DNA of 64,000 nucleotides. It comes from Shewanella livingstonensis (GTDB lineage Bacteria > Pseudomonadota > Gammaproteobacteria > Enterobacterales > Shewanellaceae). Under the pieces are notes generated by a model. That model was not told the origin of the DNA, did not search any database, and was given only the letters and a program-made list of their open reading frames with translations. The stretch lies in the NCBI RefSeq assembly GCF_003855395.1, contig NZ_CP034015.1:2676001-2740000 (forward strand). The letters are read 5' to 3'. A program made the translations under genes and the position numbers. Numbering within the stretch: position 1 is the first letter of the stretch; each line of letters opens with the position of its first letter. This document shows, in pieces, positions 1-9,616 of the stretch.

Positions 1-8
1 TATTATGA

Positions 9-938
9 CTAATCTTCTAAAGGTGATTTATATCCATCAGGTTTAATCGCTAACAAGTCGCAATTAATGCTATCGATAACATGTTCCGCAGTGTTACCAA
101 TCAATGCTGCTGAAAAACCAGTACGGCCTACCGTACCCAGTACTACTAATTCTGCATCTAACTTGGTAGCCATTTCAGGAATAACATCTTCGGGTAAACC
201 TTCTTCAACATGACAGTTTTCAAGTGGAATATTATAGGCCTGAGCTAAATATTGTACTCGTTGTTCATGCTGCATACGCACTGTGTTGTTATACACATTG
301 GCATCAAAGTCGGGGAGTTCTATTGCTAAATTAACAGGTGTTCCAGGATAACCATTAACTAAATGTACGCTGGCAGAGAATTTTTTGGCTAAGTCGAGTG
401 CATGATTAATGATTTTACCATTAAGTTTTTGATGATCTTCATCTTCAGATACGACATTAACCGCACAGACAATTTTACCTGCCACTGGCCAATCATGTTC
501 TTTTACAAGTAACACCGGTACTGGAGATTTACGCATTAAATGCCAATCAGTTGGAGTAAAAATAACGGCTTTTAATTTATCGTGTTCATGTGTGCTTTTA
601 ACAATTAAGTCATAATAACCTTTCATTGCATGGTTAATCACACTTTCAAAAGGTCGGTTATGCCAAACAACTTCAGTATTAATGTTTATATTAAACTTAC
701 TAAAGCCACTTATTGCGTTCTCTAACCAAGCAACACGTTGATCAATCACGCCTTGGCGCATCGCTTCACGTTCTTGGCTAGACAAAATAGACGTCATTTC
801 ATATGAGAAGTCAAAAATCGATAAAAAAGCAGTTATTTCTGCCTGACTTTTTGACGCTAATTCAACAGCACGTGCCAAAGCGGGTTGATGATCCGTTGTA
901 GGATTAATCACCACTAATATCTTCTTATAATCCTTCAT
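9..938 (-). CDS. uspE: Universal stress protein E
   Basis: A 309-residue cytoplasmic protein made of two tandem Usp domains, roughly residues 1-150 and 155-305. The second carries the nucleotide-binding glycine signature VLGTVGRTGFSA near residues 260-275. Length and tandem layout match UspE of E. coli (about 316 aa), which has roles in stress survival and motility/adhesion. The ATG is preceded by GGAGG at good spacing. It lies 98 bp downstream of fnr in the same direction, a gene order common in gamma-proteobacteria (fnr-uspE), so it may share transcription with fnr. The family is certain; its precise role here is not shown by sequence. Confidence 0.93.
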   Translation of the reverse strand: MKDYKKILVVINPTTDHQPALARAVELASKSQAEITAFLSIFDFSYEMTSILSSQEREAMRQGVIDQRVAWLENAISGFSKFNININTEVVWHNRPFESVINHAMKGYYDLIVKSTHEHDKLKAVIFTPTDWHLMRKSPVPVLLVKEHDWPVAGKIVCAVNVVSEDEDHQKLNGKIINHALDLAKKFSASVHLVNGYPGTPVNLAIELPDFDANVYNNTVRMQHEQRVQYLAQAYNIPLENCHVEEGLPEDVIPEMATKLDAELVVLGTVGRTGFSAALIGNTAEHVIDSINCDLLAIKPDGYKSPLED

Positions 939-1036
939 ATAACCTCCAAAGCTGTTGAGTTTTTTATTTATATTATCTATTGATAGTATTACCGTTTCCT
1001 AATAAAGAAACCATGAGATAGATCATAAAATCCGAT

Positions 1037-1789
1037 TTAAGTAGCGATGCGAGCGTTGCCTGCCAGACGACTTAAGGTCAGATGATCAATAATAGAAATA
1101 TACTTACCTTTGACTTCAATTAAGCCTGATTTTTGAAATCGGCCTAATAAGCGGCTAATAGTTTCAACCGTTAGGCCCAAATAATTACCAATATCACCAC
1201 GAGTCATCGTAAGTCGAAATTCATGCGGAGAGAAACCACGATTACCAAAACGGTTAGCAAGATTATTAATAAATGCAGCTAAACGTTCTTCAGCATTTTT
1301 CTTTGACAGTAGGAGGATCATTTCTTGATCACTCATGATTTCATTACTCATCAAGCGCATAATTTGCTGACGCAATTTAGGCATAGAACCAGATAACTCA
1401 TCTAAGGTATCGTAAGGGATTTCACACACCATTGAAGTTTCTAATGCTTGAGCAAAACTTTGATGACGTTGGGCATGAATGCCATCAAAACCGATAACAT
1501 CTCCGGCTAGATGGAACCCAGTGATTTGCTCGTCACCTTGTTCAGTAATGGTATAGCTTTTAATGGTACCAGACCGAATTGCATACAATGACTTAAGCAC
1601 GTCTCCAGATTTAAAAATAAGGTCTCCTTTTTGAATGGGTTTTTTACGTTCAATAATATTATCGAGTTTATCAATCTCATCATTATTTAACGTAAAAGGG
1701 ATACACAGGGCTTCCATACTGCAGTCGTGACAGTGAATAGCACAACCGCTGGTTGATGGACTACGAGTTTTTAGCAAATCTGAAGACAT
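1037..1789 (-). CDS. etrA: Fnr/EtrA oxygen-sensing transcription regulator
   Basis: CRP/FNR-family regulator, 250 residues when started at the ATG at 1789; that equals E. coli FNR length and places GAG seven bases upstream. A longer reading would need a TTG at 1801. Cysteines 16, 20, 23 and 29 and the internal Cys in ETSMVCEIP correspond to the FNR 4Fe-4S ligands, so it should sense O2. The C-terminal helix-turn-helix contains [11 protein letters not shown], identical to the E. coli FNR recognition helix, so its sites should read TTGAT-N4-ATCAA. A near-consensus site lies upstream (1936-1949), suggesting autoregulation, and a perfect one controls ccoN. In Shewanella this gene is called etrA. 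Confidence 0.95.
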   Translation of the reverse strand: MSSDLLKTRSPSTSGCAIHCHDCSMEALCIPFTLNNDEIDKLDNIIERKKPIQKGDLIFKSGDVLKSLYAIRSGTIKSYTITEQGDEQITGFHLAGDVIGFDGIHAQRHQSFAQALETSMVCEIPYDTLDELSGSMPKLRQQIMRLMSNEIMSDQEMILLLSKKNAEERLAAFINNLANRFGNRGFSPHEFRLTMTRGDIGNYLGLTVETISRLLGRFQKSGLIEVKGKYISIIDHLTLSRLAGNARIAT

Positions 1790-2097
1790 ACCCATTCTCA
1801 ATTGGTGAAGACACTACTATGTTATACCATTCAGCACTAATAAGGTACTCCTCAACATGTGAGTCGTGCTGATAAATGAAGTGGTTAGTCTATGTAATAT
1901 TAGCAACAATAAACGTATGTAAAAGAGCGGTAACGTTAATCTGCATCAACACTTTGCTGCTGTAGATAAGCACTCTAGAAATTCATTCAACCTTTAAAAG
2001 GTATTGATTTTAAACGCTAAAAAATAATGTTGTATATTAATCAGTTACTATATTTCGATTATATAGCTGACATAACCGATTAAAGGCTCCTTTGGCA
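1790..2097. other. fnr promoter region
   Basis: Gene-free stretch between fnr and the TauE-like gene, both read on the minus strand, so it serves as the fnr upstream region. Besides the FNR-like site at 1936-1949 it is AT-rich, with no further ORF or clear terminator. Confidence 0.5.
1936..1949 (-). promoter_or_regulatory. FNR-like box upstream of fnr
   Basis: TTAATCTGCATCAA matches the FNR consensus TTGAT-N4-ATCAA at nine of ten positions. It lies about 147 bp upstream of the chosen fnr start, which fits autoregulation, as known for FNR of enteric bacteria. Functional status is inferred. Confidence 0.5.
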
Positions 2098-2787
2098 CTA
2101 GTTAAGTTGATTAACAGCGATGTAAAGTGTTTGTAGTCCAAATAAAACCAATAAGCCGCCACTGAACAGTCTAACAGCGCGTTTTTGTACCCATTGAGCC
2201 AAGGTTTTTGCTGCTAATCCAGCAGCAAATAGAGCCGGTAATGTGCCTAAACCAAATGCAAACATAATCAAACCACCTTGCAATGCGCTACCAGATGCAA
2301 CCGACCAAGTTAACGTACTGTATACTAGCCCACAAGGTAGCCACCCCCAAACCATACCGGCCATAACGGCTTGTAATGGATGCTTTATAGGGATAAATCT
2401 GCGTGTTAACGGTTGCAAATAGCGCCATAATAATTTACCGACTTTTTCAATATGCACAATTCCAAACCATATCTGCGCAATATACAGCCCCGTTAATATC
2501 ATCATTATTCCGGCAATAATCCGCAAAACGATTAAATAATTGTCGGCATCAAACAAATGGCCTAGGGCTGACACACTGCCACCGACTAAAGCTCCGGCAA
2601 CGGTGTAACTAAAAATACGCCCAAGGTTATAGCTGAAAAGAAATGTCAATTGACTGCTTAAACGTGACTGGCCATTGGCGGGTATGTTTGCTGAAAAAGC
2701 GCCAATGAGCCCACCACACATACCAAAGCAATGTGCCGCGCCCATTAAGCCAACAATAAATGCGCCACCAACGTTATATTCAATCAC
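2098..2787 (-). CDS. TauE/SafE-like membrane protein of the cco assembly cluster
   Basis: A 229-residue polytopic inner-membrane protein with about six hydrophobic segments and the motif HCFGMCGGL near residues 19-27. That His/Cys/Met motif is typical of the TauE/SafE-like proteins that follow ccoS in many gamma-proteobacteria, and suggests copper or thiol handling for cbb3 assembly. The start is GTG with a weak GAG eight bases upstream. It begins five bases after ccoS ends, so it is the last gene of the fixH-ccoI-ccoS unit. A true sulfite export role is unlikely in this context, but the substrate is unknown. Confidence 0.8.
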   Translation of the reverse strand: MIEYNVGGAFIVGLMGAAHCFGMCGGLIGAFSANIPANGQSRLSSQLTFLFSYNLGRIFSYTVAGALVGGSVSALGHLFDADNYLIVLRIIAGIMMILTGLYIAQIWFGIVHIEKVGKLLWRYLQPLTRRFIPIKHPLQAVMAGMVWGWLPCGLVYSTLTWSVASGSALQGGLIMFAFGLGTLPALFAAGLAAKTLAQWVQKRAVRLFSGGLLVLFGLQTLYIAVNQLN

Positions 2788-2792
2788 TGTAT

Positions 2793-3062
2793 TTACTCTG
2801 GTTTAATAAGTGAATTAGGTATTTCTACACTGGTTTTTATGGTAGAGCATTTTATTGATGAATGACTGGGAGATGTACGGTCATCAATACCGTTGGTATT
2901 AGCTGTGTTATTCGGGTTGATGTTATCGTCATCAAATAAAATCGACACACTTTGCCTGTCTAGATCATCAAATTGTTCAGACTTTACCGCCCAAAAGAAA
3001 ATAGAGACAGCAATTAATACAAACAACATTGCAATAGGTATTAATACGTAAATGATACTCAT
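2793..3062 (-). CDS. ccoS: cbb3 oxidase maturation protein CcoS
   Basis: An 89-residue protein with one N-terminal transmembrane helix (about residues 4-26, ending in FFWAVKSEQFDDLD). FWAVKxGQFDDLD is the hallmark of CcoS, which is needed to insert cofactors (heme and copper) into the cbb3 catalytic subunit. Its ATG overlaps the ccoI stop codon (ATGA), implying translational coupling. The polar C-terminal tail, rich in Asn, Ser and Thr, is longer than in the shortest family members (about 50-70 aa) and carries no recognised motif. Confidence 0.9.
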   Translation of the reverse strand: MSIIYVLIPIAMLFVLIAVSIFFWAVKSEQFDDLDRQSVSILFDDDNINPNNTANTNGIDDRTSPSHSSIKCSTIKTSVEIPNSLIKPE

Positions 3063-5452
3063 AATTTTATCCTAAGAAGCCGTAAACTGTTACTCACCAC
3101 AATCAGTGAACTAACAGACATGCCAATCGCGGCAATATACGGGGCTACATGTCCGGTAACTGCTAATGGCAAAATAACCATGTTATAAGCAAAAGCCCAT
3201 AACAAATTTTGATGAATTATGCGCTGAGTTTGCTTAGCCACATCAATAGCATCATTAAAACGTGACAAATGATCGCCTAGTAAAATTAGGTCGGCACTAT
3301 TTTTGGCAATAGCACTGCCGCTACCCATAGCAACAGATAAATTAGCACCTGCTAGTACGGGAGCATCATTAATACCATCACCAAACATGGCCACATGAGC
3401 GTGTTGTTGTAATTTATTCACTAAGGCTAGCTTACCTTGAGGCGATAAACCTGAATGAACATCTGAAATGCCGAGTTTATTTGCCAAAAACTCAACATGT
3501 CCTGAGTTATCACCACTGGCGATACTCAGAGAAATATTGGCTGCCTTTAATGCAGTTACGGTGGCTAAACTGTCGACTCTTAACTCATCAAGCATTTCAA
3601 TTTTAGCGACCAATTTATTATCGACAGACAGATATATCCACTGGGTTTCAATTGCCTGTGAAGCCGCTACATTTGCGTCTGGGGTAACAAATTGAGCCGT
3701 ACCAATACAAACTTGCAGCTGACCGATACTAGCGCGAATACCTAAACCAATATGATGTTCGATATTTTCAACCAAATGTTGATTATCATAAAACGAAGTA
3801 AAAGCTAAAGCGATAGGATGTAAAGAGCCTTGCTCAATTGCTGCGGCCAACGATAAGACTTGCTCTGAGGAATAGCCACCAAAGGTTTGCACATCACCAA
3901 TCGATAACTGGCCGCAGGTCAGTGTGCCAGTTTTATCAAACACTACATGATTAATTTTAGTCAGCTTTTCAAAAATTCCACTTCTACGGGGAATAACGCC
4001 CAACTTAGTAAAAATAGCTGTTGCGCAGGTAACGGCTGTTGGCGTCGCCAGGGCGAGGGCACAAGGGCAGGTTGCAACTAATACCGACAAAGTAATCCAA
4101 AAAGCGTCGTCAGGAGAGATGGTTAACCAGACTAAATACGTTATTGCTGCTATAGATAATACCGTGGCGGAAAAGTAACGCGCTAAACGGTCGGCAACTA
4201 ATGCAATCGCCGGCTTATTGTTTGACGCAAGCTCTTGCAGGCGAATAATTTCTGCTACCAGTTGATCTTGTCCTAATGCAATAACGCGAACCTCTAGAGG
4301 TTGCTCAATATTAATCGTTCCGGCATAAACGGTATCATTAATCTGTTTGCCTATTGGCATTTGTTCGCCGGTTAGCATGGCTTCATTGACGCTTGATAGG
4401 CCATTAACCACCTCAGCATCTGCTGCAATGACTTCACCAGGTTTGACCAAAATAATATCGCCAATGACGAGTTGTTTAGCAGCAATTTCAGTCATCTCGC
4501 CATCACGGTATAAATGCGCGGTCAAAGGCACGAGTTTATGCAAGTTACTCGAACTTACAGAGGCTTTTTGTCTGGCAGATTGTTCAAAATAACGGCCCAA
4601 TAATAAAAAGAAAGTAAACATCGATACTGATTCAAAATACACTTCACCATTGCCTTGAATCGTCGCAATACAACTGGCGACATAAGCCCCCAAAATAGCG
4701 ATGGAGACAGAGACATCCATATTAAGCTTGCCACTTAATAAACTCCGAAGCGCACTGAAATAAAAGGGTTGAGCAGAATACAACACCACTGGAGCGGCAA
4801 AAATTAAACTCACCCAGCGGAAATAATCGCGAAACTCGACATCTAGGTCGGTAAAGTATCCAGTATATAAGGCGAGAGCAAACATCATCACCTGCATGGT
4901 GGCAAAACCTGCAAGGCCTAGGCGGAGTAAAAATTTACGACTGTCTGCTTTTGATTGTTTTTCTTGCTCATCAACTTGGTAGGGCGCGGCTTGATAGCCA
5001 ATTTTACTGATAATCTGCAAAATTTCACTGAGTTGAATAATTTGACTATCCCAACTTACCAATGCGCGTTGTGTAGTTGAGTTAACCAATACATTGGTGA
5101 CACCAGCAATGGGTTTGAGTTTATGCTCAATTAACCATGCACAAGCAGCGCAGGTAATGCCGTCGATAGACAAAGAGGTCGAATCAATAGCCCCTTGTTT
5201 ATGGACAAAGTCTTGCTGTACTTCAGGTAAATCATAAGCACTGTACTGCGACAATTGATCTGGTATCAAAGCAGTTTGGCGATTACCTGGCTCACTGCGA
5301 AATTGATAATAGCTGCTTAAGCCAGCATCCATAATCGCTTGCGAAACCGCCTGGCAACCTGGGCAGCACATAGGTTGTGGTTGCCCATTAATCACGGTTG
5401 TAAACTGTTCACCCGTTAGCACCGGCTCATTGCAATGAAAGCAAGATGTCAT
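3059..5452 (-). CDS. ccoI: Copper P1B-type ATPase for cbb3 assembly
   Basis: A 797-residue copper-transporting P-type ATPase of the CcoI/FixI group, which delivers copper for maturation of cbb3 oxidase. The N-terminus has the extra cysteine segment CFHCN...CCPGC (residues 4-33) typical of CcoI. An HMA domain follows with GITCAACAW (C101, C104), then membrane helices, CPC in the transport helix near 462, the phosphorylation site DKTGTLTCG near 505 and the hinge GDGINDAP near 690. It follows fixH by 57 bp and overlaps ccoS by four bases. The family is distinct from the copper-detoxifying CopA at 27755-30001, with which it shares only the general ATPase core. Confidence 0.95.
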   Translation of the reverse strand: MTSCFHCNEPVLTGEQFTTVINGQPQPMCCPGCQAVSQAIMDAGLSSYYQFRSEPGNRQTALIPDQLSQYSAYDLPEVQQDFVHKQGAIDSTSLSIDGITCAACAWLIEHKLKPIAGVTNVLVNSTTQRALVSWDSQIIQLSEILQIISKIGYQAAPYQVDEQEKQSKADSRKFLLRLGLAGFATMQVMMFALALYTGYFTDLDVEFRDYFRWVSLIFAAPVVLYSAQPFYFSALRSLLSGKLNMDVSVSIAILGAYVASCIATIQGNGEVYFESVSMFTFFLLLGRYFEQSARQKASVSSSNLHKLVPLTAHLYRDGEMTEIAAKQLVIGDIILVKPGEVIAADAEVVNGLSSVNEAMLTGEQMPIGKQINDTVYAGTINIEQPLEVRVIALGQDQLVAEIIRLQELASNNKPAIALVADRLARYFSATVLSIAAITYLVWLTISPDDAFWITLSVLVATCPCALALATPTAVTCATAIFTKLGVIPRRSGIFEKLTKINHVVFDKTGTLTCGQLSIGDVQTFGGYSSEQVLSLAAAIEQGSLHPIALAFTSFYDNQHLVENIEHHIGLGIRASIGQLQVCIGTAQFVTPDANVAASQAIETQWIYLSVDNKLVAKIEMLDELRVDSLATVTALKAANISLSIASGDNSGHVEFLANKLGISDVHSGLSPQGKLALVNKLQQHAHVAMFGDGINDAPVLAGANLSVAMGSGSAIAKNSADLILLGDHLSRFNDAIDVAKQTQRIIHQNLLWAFAYNMVILPLAVTGHVAPYIAAIGMSVSSLIVVSNSLRLLRIKL

Positions 5453-5509
5453 CTATTTATACCAGCTTAATTAAATATGTCATCATTCAAAGACTTAATC
5501 GATTTACTA

Positions 5510-5989
5510 TTAATTTAGCCAATATTCAACGTCATCTTTAATATCAATACGTTGTTGTATACGCCACTTAGCATCAAATCCTTCTATGCGCACTTCCCAA
5601 GGGCCGGTAATCGCAGCATCTAATGGGATGTGATAAACATAATTAGCGTCTGCTGTGGCATTTAAGCTGAAATCTTTTTCTTCAATCGTCGGATGATAAA
5701 ACTGAACATTCAATGCAGCACGATATTCAGGACCACCTTGTTGAGTGATTTTTAATTCTTGATCGGCAACAGTCACTAAAAATTTCATGCCAATTTGTTG
5801 AGCGTATTTTATCTTACGCAAATCCATGTTAATGGCTTTACCTTCTTTATAATAATCTTCAGCAACTAATGAGTCTGAATTATCTAAAGCAATCTTTAAT
5901 GTAGTTAAACTAGCGATAACCGCACACATTGGCAAAATGATTAAAAACCATGGCCAAAACTGCTTATACCAAGGGAGTTGATCCGACAT
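5510..5989 (-). CDS. fixH: FixH-family cbb3 assembly protein
   Basis: A 159-residue protein with one transmembrane segment (about residues 12-34) followed by LVAEDYYKEGKAIN, the characteristic FixH motif just outside the membrane, and a periplasmic beta-rich domain ending in GPWEVRIEG...WRIQQRI. FixH acts with CcoI and CcoS in cbb3 oxidase maturation. The gene is separated from ccoP by the terminator at 6055-6087, so it either has its own promoter in 5990-6054 or relies on read-through. ccoG is absent from this window. Confidence 0.88.
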   Translation of the reverse strand: MSDQLPWYKQFWPWFLIILPMCAVIASLTTLKIALDNSDSLVAEDYYKEGKAINMDLRKIKYAQQIGMKFLVTVADQELKITQQGGPEYRAALNVQFYHPTIEEKDFSLNATADANYVYHIPLDAAITGPWEVRIEGFDAKWRIQQRIDIKDDVEYWLN

Positions 5990-6054
5990 AATACGTCCTA
6001 AAATGGTGGTAATAATTCGGGGGACATTTTACCCCGTTATGGCTTAATAATCAC

Positions 6055-6087
6055 TTAAAAAAAAGGCCTCGATAATCTCGAGGCCTT
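6055..6087 (-). terminator. Rho-independent terminator after ccoP
   Basis: A perfect 10-bp stem (AAGGCCTCGA paired with TCGAGGCCTT, loop of five) is followed on the minus strand by a run of at least six T. It lies 19 bp past the ccoP stop and ends the ccoNOQP transcript. Confidence 0.9.
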
Positions 6088-6105
6088 GATGTTACTTATA
6101 AGTAA

Positions 6106-7080
6106 CTATTTGTTTGATAAGCTATAAACATAAGCTGTAATGACGTGAACTTTCTCTTCTCCGAGAATGTCTTTCCATGCTGGCATAACACCTGCGCGGC
6201 CATTAATGATCGATTCTGCAATCACACCACGACTTCCGCCGTACAACCAAACATTATCTGTCAAGTTAGGCGAACCCATGAACTTGTTGCCTTTTGCATC
6301 CATACCATGGCATGCAAAACAACCTTTCATAAATGAACCTTGGCCTTGAGCAGCTAACGCTTCGTCATGTTCACCACCAGATAGTTTTATCACGTATTCA
6401 GCTAGACCTTTAATCTCGCTGTCTTCGATAGGTAAACCACCTTTTGGCGGCATCATGCCGTTACGACCGTTCATCAGAGTAGTTTTAATCGTGGCTAAAT
6501 CACCACCATATAACCAATCGTCATCAGTAAGGTTAGGGAAGCCCTTAGAACCACGAGCATCAGAACCATGACATTGTGAGCAGTTTTGTAAAAATAAACG
6601 TCCGCCCACTTTTAATGCTTCAGGATCTTTCACTAACTCTTCTAACGGAGTCGCTAAATAGGCCGCAAAAATTGGACCGTATTTTTCGTCAGCATGAGCC
6701 ACTTCGCGGTCATACTGAGACAAACGGTTTTCATTTTTTGCTGCTTCAAGCGCTGCAGCTGAGTCAACTTTAATGCCTTTGTCAGTACCAATACTTTGGT
6801 TAGAGCTTGTCCAACCAAACAGACCTTTGTAGTTACCTAGGCCTGGATATAGAGCTAAATAGATCACACCGAATACGATGGTTAAATAGAACATGTACGC
6901 CCACCACTTTGGTAGTGGGTTGTTCAGTTCTTCAATACCATCAAAACTGTGGCCCATTGATTTACCTTCTTCTACACCGGTGTAATTATTATTAACCAGT
7001 TTAAGAAGGATAAAACAACCAGCAATGACCACAATCGTCAGTACAGAAATCCAAATGCTCCAGAAGTTACTCATAATCAT
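6106..7080 (-). CDS. ccoP: cbb3 oxidase diheme subunit CcoP
   Basis: A 324-residue membrane-anchored diheme cytochrome c, subunit III of the cbb3-type terminal oxidase, passing electrons to CcoO and CcoN. It has two transmembrane helices near residues 8-28 and 58-80, as in the longer CcoP forms, then two cytochrome c domains with heme motifs CSQCH near residue 167 and CFACH near 254. Distal Met ligands are plausible in GMMPPKGG and GVMPAWKD. The start ATG overlaps the ccoQ stop by one base (TAATG). A second Met at codon 3 is an alternative start. Confidence 0.95.
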   Translation of the reverse strand: MIMSNFWSIWISVLTIVVIAGCFILLKLVNNNYTGVEEGKSMGHSFDGIEELNNPLPKWWAYMFYLTIVFGVIYLALYPGLGNYKGLFGWTSSNQSIGTDKGIKVDSAAALEAAKNENRLSQYDREVAHADEKYGPIFAAYLATPLEELVKDPEALKVGGRLFLQNCSQCHGSDARGSKGFPNLTDDDWLYGGDLATIKTTLMNGRNGMMPPKGGLPIEDSEIKGLAEYVIKLSGGEHDEALAAQGQGSFMKGCFACHGMDAKGNKFMGSPNLTDNVWLYGGSRGVIAESIINGRAGVMPAWKDILGEEKVHVITAYVYSLSNK

Positions 7081-7256
7081 TACTTCTGATCTCCCGAGTC
7101 TTTTGACATTTTTGCAAGTTCATCTTCTGTAAACACTAAGTTAGCCGCTTCGTCAAACTTTGACTTGCTATGCTTACTGTATGCCCAGAAAAATATGCCT
7201 ACAAAAGTCACCATAACAACTATGGTTAAAATACCTTGAAAAGTACCATAATCCAT
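7080..7256 (-). CDS. ccoQ: cbb3 oxidase small subunit CcoQ
   Basis: A 58-residue protein beginning MDYGTFQGILTI with one transmembrane helix (about 8-27) ending FFWAYSKHSK, then a charged tail with FDEAANLVF. Size, helix and position between ccoO and ccoP identify CcoQ, a small subunit that stabilises the cbb3 complex. A GGAGG ribosome site lies just upstream. Its stop codon overlaps the ccoP start by one base, and ccoO ends nine bases before it. Confidence 0.93.
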   Translation of the reverse strand: MDYGTFQGILTIVVMVTFVGIFFWAYSKHSKSKFDEAANLVFTEDELAKMSKDSGDQK

Positions 7257-7265
7257 TATTGCCTC

Positions 7266-7907
7266 CTATTTGAGTGCGTGACCCAAAGATTGCAAATAAG
7301 CGATCAGTGCCTGCATTTCAGTTTTGCCTTCAACCGCTTTTTGAGCGCCGGCGACTTCTTCATCTGTGTAAAGGTCATTACCTTCTTTACCACCACCTTT
7401 ATAACCACCTTTATGGAGATTACGCAGAATAGTCATCTTGTCACCAGTGAGTACACCGTCTAGTTTATTCTCGGCTAACCAAGGAAAACCAGGCATGTTT
7501 GACTGCGGTACAACATCACGAGGATTAAGTAAATGCACTTCATGCCATCTATCGCTGTAACGTCCACCAACACGCGCTAAGTCAGGACCAGTACGCTTAG
7601 AACCCCATTGGAATGGATGATCCCAAACAGACTCACCCGCAACAGAATAATGACCATAACGTTCTGTTTCAGCACGTAAAGGACGGATCATTTGGCTGTG
7701 ACAGTTGTAACAACCTTCACGAACATAAATATCACGACCTTCAATCTGTAGCGCTGTATAAGGAATAAGACCTTCAACAGGTTCAGTGGTGTCTTTTTGA
7801 AATATCAGTGGGGTAATCTGCACTAAACCACCAAAACTAATGGCGATAACCGTGAAGATAGCAAGCAGACCAACATTTTTTTCAATTAATTCATGATTAA
7901 ATTTCAT
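7266..7907 (-). CDS. ccoO: cbb3 oxidase monoheme subunit CcoO
   Basis: A 213-residue monoheme cytochrome c, subunit II of the cbb3 oxidase. An N-terminal transmembrane helix (about residues 12-35) anchors a periplasmic domain with the heme motif [13 protein letters not shown] near residues 65-77 and a C-terminal segment ending [16 protein letters not shown]. It follows ccoN by 12 bp. Length fits the family (about 200-240 aa). Confidence 0.95.
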   Translation of the reverse strand: MKFNHELIEKNVGLLAIFTVIAISFGGLVQITPLIFQKDTTEPVEGLIPYTALQIEGRDIYVREGCYNCHSQMIRPLRAETERYGHYSVAGESVWDHPFQWGSKRTGPDLARVGGRYSDRWHEVHLLNPRDVVPQSNMPGFPWLAENKLDGVLTGDKMTILRNLHKGGYKGGGKEGNDLYTDEEVAGAQKAVEGKTEMQALIAYLQSLGHALK

Positions 7908-7919
7908 CGAATCTGCTCC

Positions 7920-9347
7920 TTAAGCTTCTGCAATAGCAGGTAATGTATCTTTAGGTGCTTTAACGGTACGAATAACGTTATAAGCCATAAGGAACATACC
8001 CGTTAAGAAGAAACAACCACCTATAAAGCGTACAAAGTAGAATGGATATGAGGCTTCTAAACTCTCAACGAAACTATACGTTAGTGTTCCATCAGAGTTA
8101 ACCGCACGCCACATAAGACCTTGCATAACACCCGAAATCCACATACTAACGATATACAACACAGTACCGATAGTGGCTAACCAGAAATGAACGTTAACCA
8201 GCTTCATGCTGTACATACGACCATGACCGAATAATATTGGAATTAAGTGATATAAAGAACCAATAGACACCATTGCAACCCAGCCTAGCGCGCCAGAGTG
8301 AACGTGACCAATAGTCCAGTCGGTATAATGAGATAATGCATTTACCGTTTTAATTGCCATCATTGGGCCTTCGAAGGTAGACATACCATAGAAAGACAGT
8401 GAAACAACTAAGAAACGTAAAACAGGGTCTGTACGAAGCTTATGCCACGCACCAGACAAGGTCATAATACCGTTAATCATACCGCCCCAAGAAGGCGCAA
8501 ATAAGATTAATGACATTACCATGCCTAAAGACTGAGTCCAGTCAGGAAGGGCAGTGTAATGTAAGTGGTGAGGACCAGCCCAAATGTATAGCGCGATCAA
8601 TGCCCAAAAATGCACAATTGATAAGCGATATGAATACACTGGGCGACCAGCTTGCTTAGGCACGAAGTAATACATCATCCCCAAGAAACCAGCAGTAAGT
8701 AAGAAGCCTACCGCATTATGACCGTACCACCACTGAACCATCGCATCGACCGCACCGGAGTACAGTGAGTAAGACTTAAACAAGCTTACTGGTACTGCCA
8801 TTGAGTTAACAATGTGAAGTACTGCAACAGTAATGATAAAGGCACCAAAGAACCAGTTCGCCACATAAATATGGGAGGTTGTTCGTTTAGCGATTGTGCC
8901 AAAAAAGACAATTGCATAGCTAATCCAAATAATCGCAATTGCGATATCGATAGGCCATTCTAATTCTGCATACTCTTTCGCCTGGGTGAAACCCATTGGT
9001 AGAGTAATAGCAGCTGCAATAATAACGGCTTGCCAACCCCAAAACGTAAATGCGGCTAATTTAGGCGCAAATAGGCGGACTTGACAAGTGCGTTGCACAA
9101 CATAGTAGGATGTAGCGAAAAGAGCTGATGTTCCGAACGCGAAAATCACCGCATTGGTATGTAATGGTCGTAAACGACTGTACGTTAACCAAGGAGTGTC
9201 GAAGTTCAGTTGTGGCCAGATTAACTGAGCCGCAATCAATACGCCTACTGACATGCCAAAGATTCCCCACAAAACTGTGGTTAGTGCGAATTGGCGGACA
9301 ATAGTGTAGTTGTAATCAGCGCCTGTAGACTGGGAATGGTTCATCAT
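7920..9347 (-). CDS. ccoN: cbb3 oxidase catalytic subunit CcoN
   Basis: A 475-residue heme-copper oxidase subunit I of the cbb3 class with about 12 transmembrane helices. Conserved histidine segments are visible in order: [10 protein letters not shown] (low-spin heme), [23 protein letters not shown] (CuB ligands) and [13 protein letters not shown] (heme ligands). It reduces O2 to water with high affinity and suits microaerobic growth. It is first gene of ccoNOQP, and the FNR box at 9557-9570 lies about 210 bp upstream. Two adjacent ATGs allow a one-residue ambiguity at the start. Confidence 0.96.
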   Translation of the reverse strand: MMNHSQSTGADYNYTIVRQFALTTVLWGIFGMSVGVLIAAQLIWPQLNFDTPWLTYSRLRPLHTNAVIFAFGTSALFATSYYVVQRTCQVRLFAPKLAAFTFWGWQAVIIAAAITLPMGFTQAKEYAELEWPIDIAIAIIWISYAIVFFGTIAKRTTSHIYVANWFFGAFIITVAVLHIVNSMAVPVSLFKSYSLYSGAVDAMVQWWYGHNAVGFLLTAGFLGMMYYFVPKQAGRPVYSYRLSIVHFWALIALYIWAGPHHLHYTALPDWTQSLGMVMSLILFAPSWGGMINGIMTLSGAWHKLRTDPVLRFLVVSLSFYGMSTFEGPMMAIKTVNALSHYTDWTIGHVHSGALGWVAMVSIGSLYHLIPILFGHGRMYSMKLVNVHFWLATIGTVLYIVSMWISGVMQGLMWRAVNSDGTLTYSFVESLEASYPFYFVRFIGGCFFLTGMFLMAYNVIRTVKAPKDTLPAIAEA

Positions 9348-9530
9348 AATGCTTCCACGGCTTATTACTTATACTTTTAATATTTAGTAAAGCGAACTTT
9401 ACCTGTTAGATTGACATGGGCTAATAAAAGTAGCTTTTTAAGCTATTTTTAAGGCCATTTGTCAAGGTGTTACCTCATGTTAACTCTCTCTAGCACGAGG
9501 CGGTGTAATGATACTTGAGCTAAGTCAAAA

Positions 9531-9536
9531 AAGATA
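9531..9536 (-). promoter_or_regulatory. -10 element of the ccoN promoter
   Basis: TATCTT on the minus strand begins 20 bases after the FNR box. That spacing places the box centre near -41.5, the class II position for FNR activation, giving a start site near 9522 and a leader of about 175 nt. Confidence 0.55.
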
Positions 9537-9556
9537 CTTCACAAAAGATATCAAAG

Positions 9557-9570
9557 TTGATCTAGATCAA
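9557..9570 (-). promoter_or_regulatory. Perfect FNR/EtrA box of ccoNOQP
   Basis: TTGATCTAGATCAA is a fully palindromic match to the FNR consensus. It sits between ccoN and the divergent lipoprotein gene (start 9617), so it could act on both. Spacing to the -10 at 9531-9536 favours activation of ccoN. Confidence 0.88.
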
Positions 9571-9616
9571 TCTCTGGAAGATAATGTTACTAACTCAACC
9601 ATAAAGGTTAAAAATC

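Noticed and set aside
2098..2787. Calling the TauE-like gene a sulfite exporter
   Set aside because: The HCFGMCGGL motif and its place after ccoS fit cbb3 assembly better; the sulfur-linked exporter is the one at 48416-49165.
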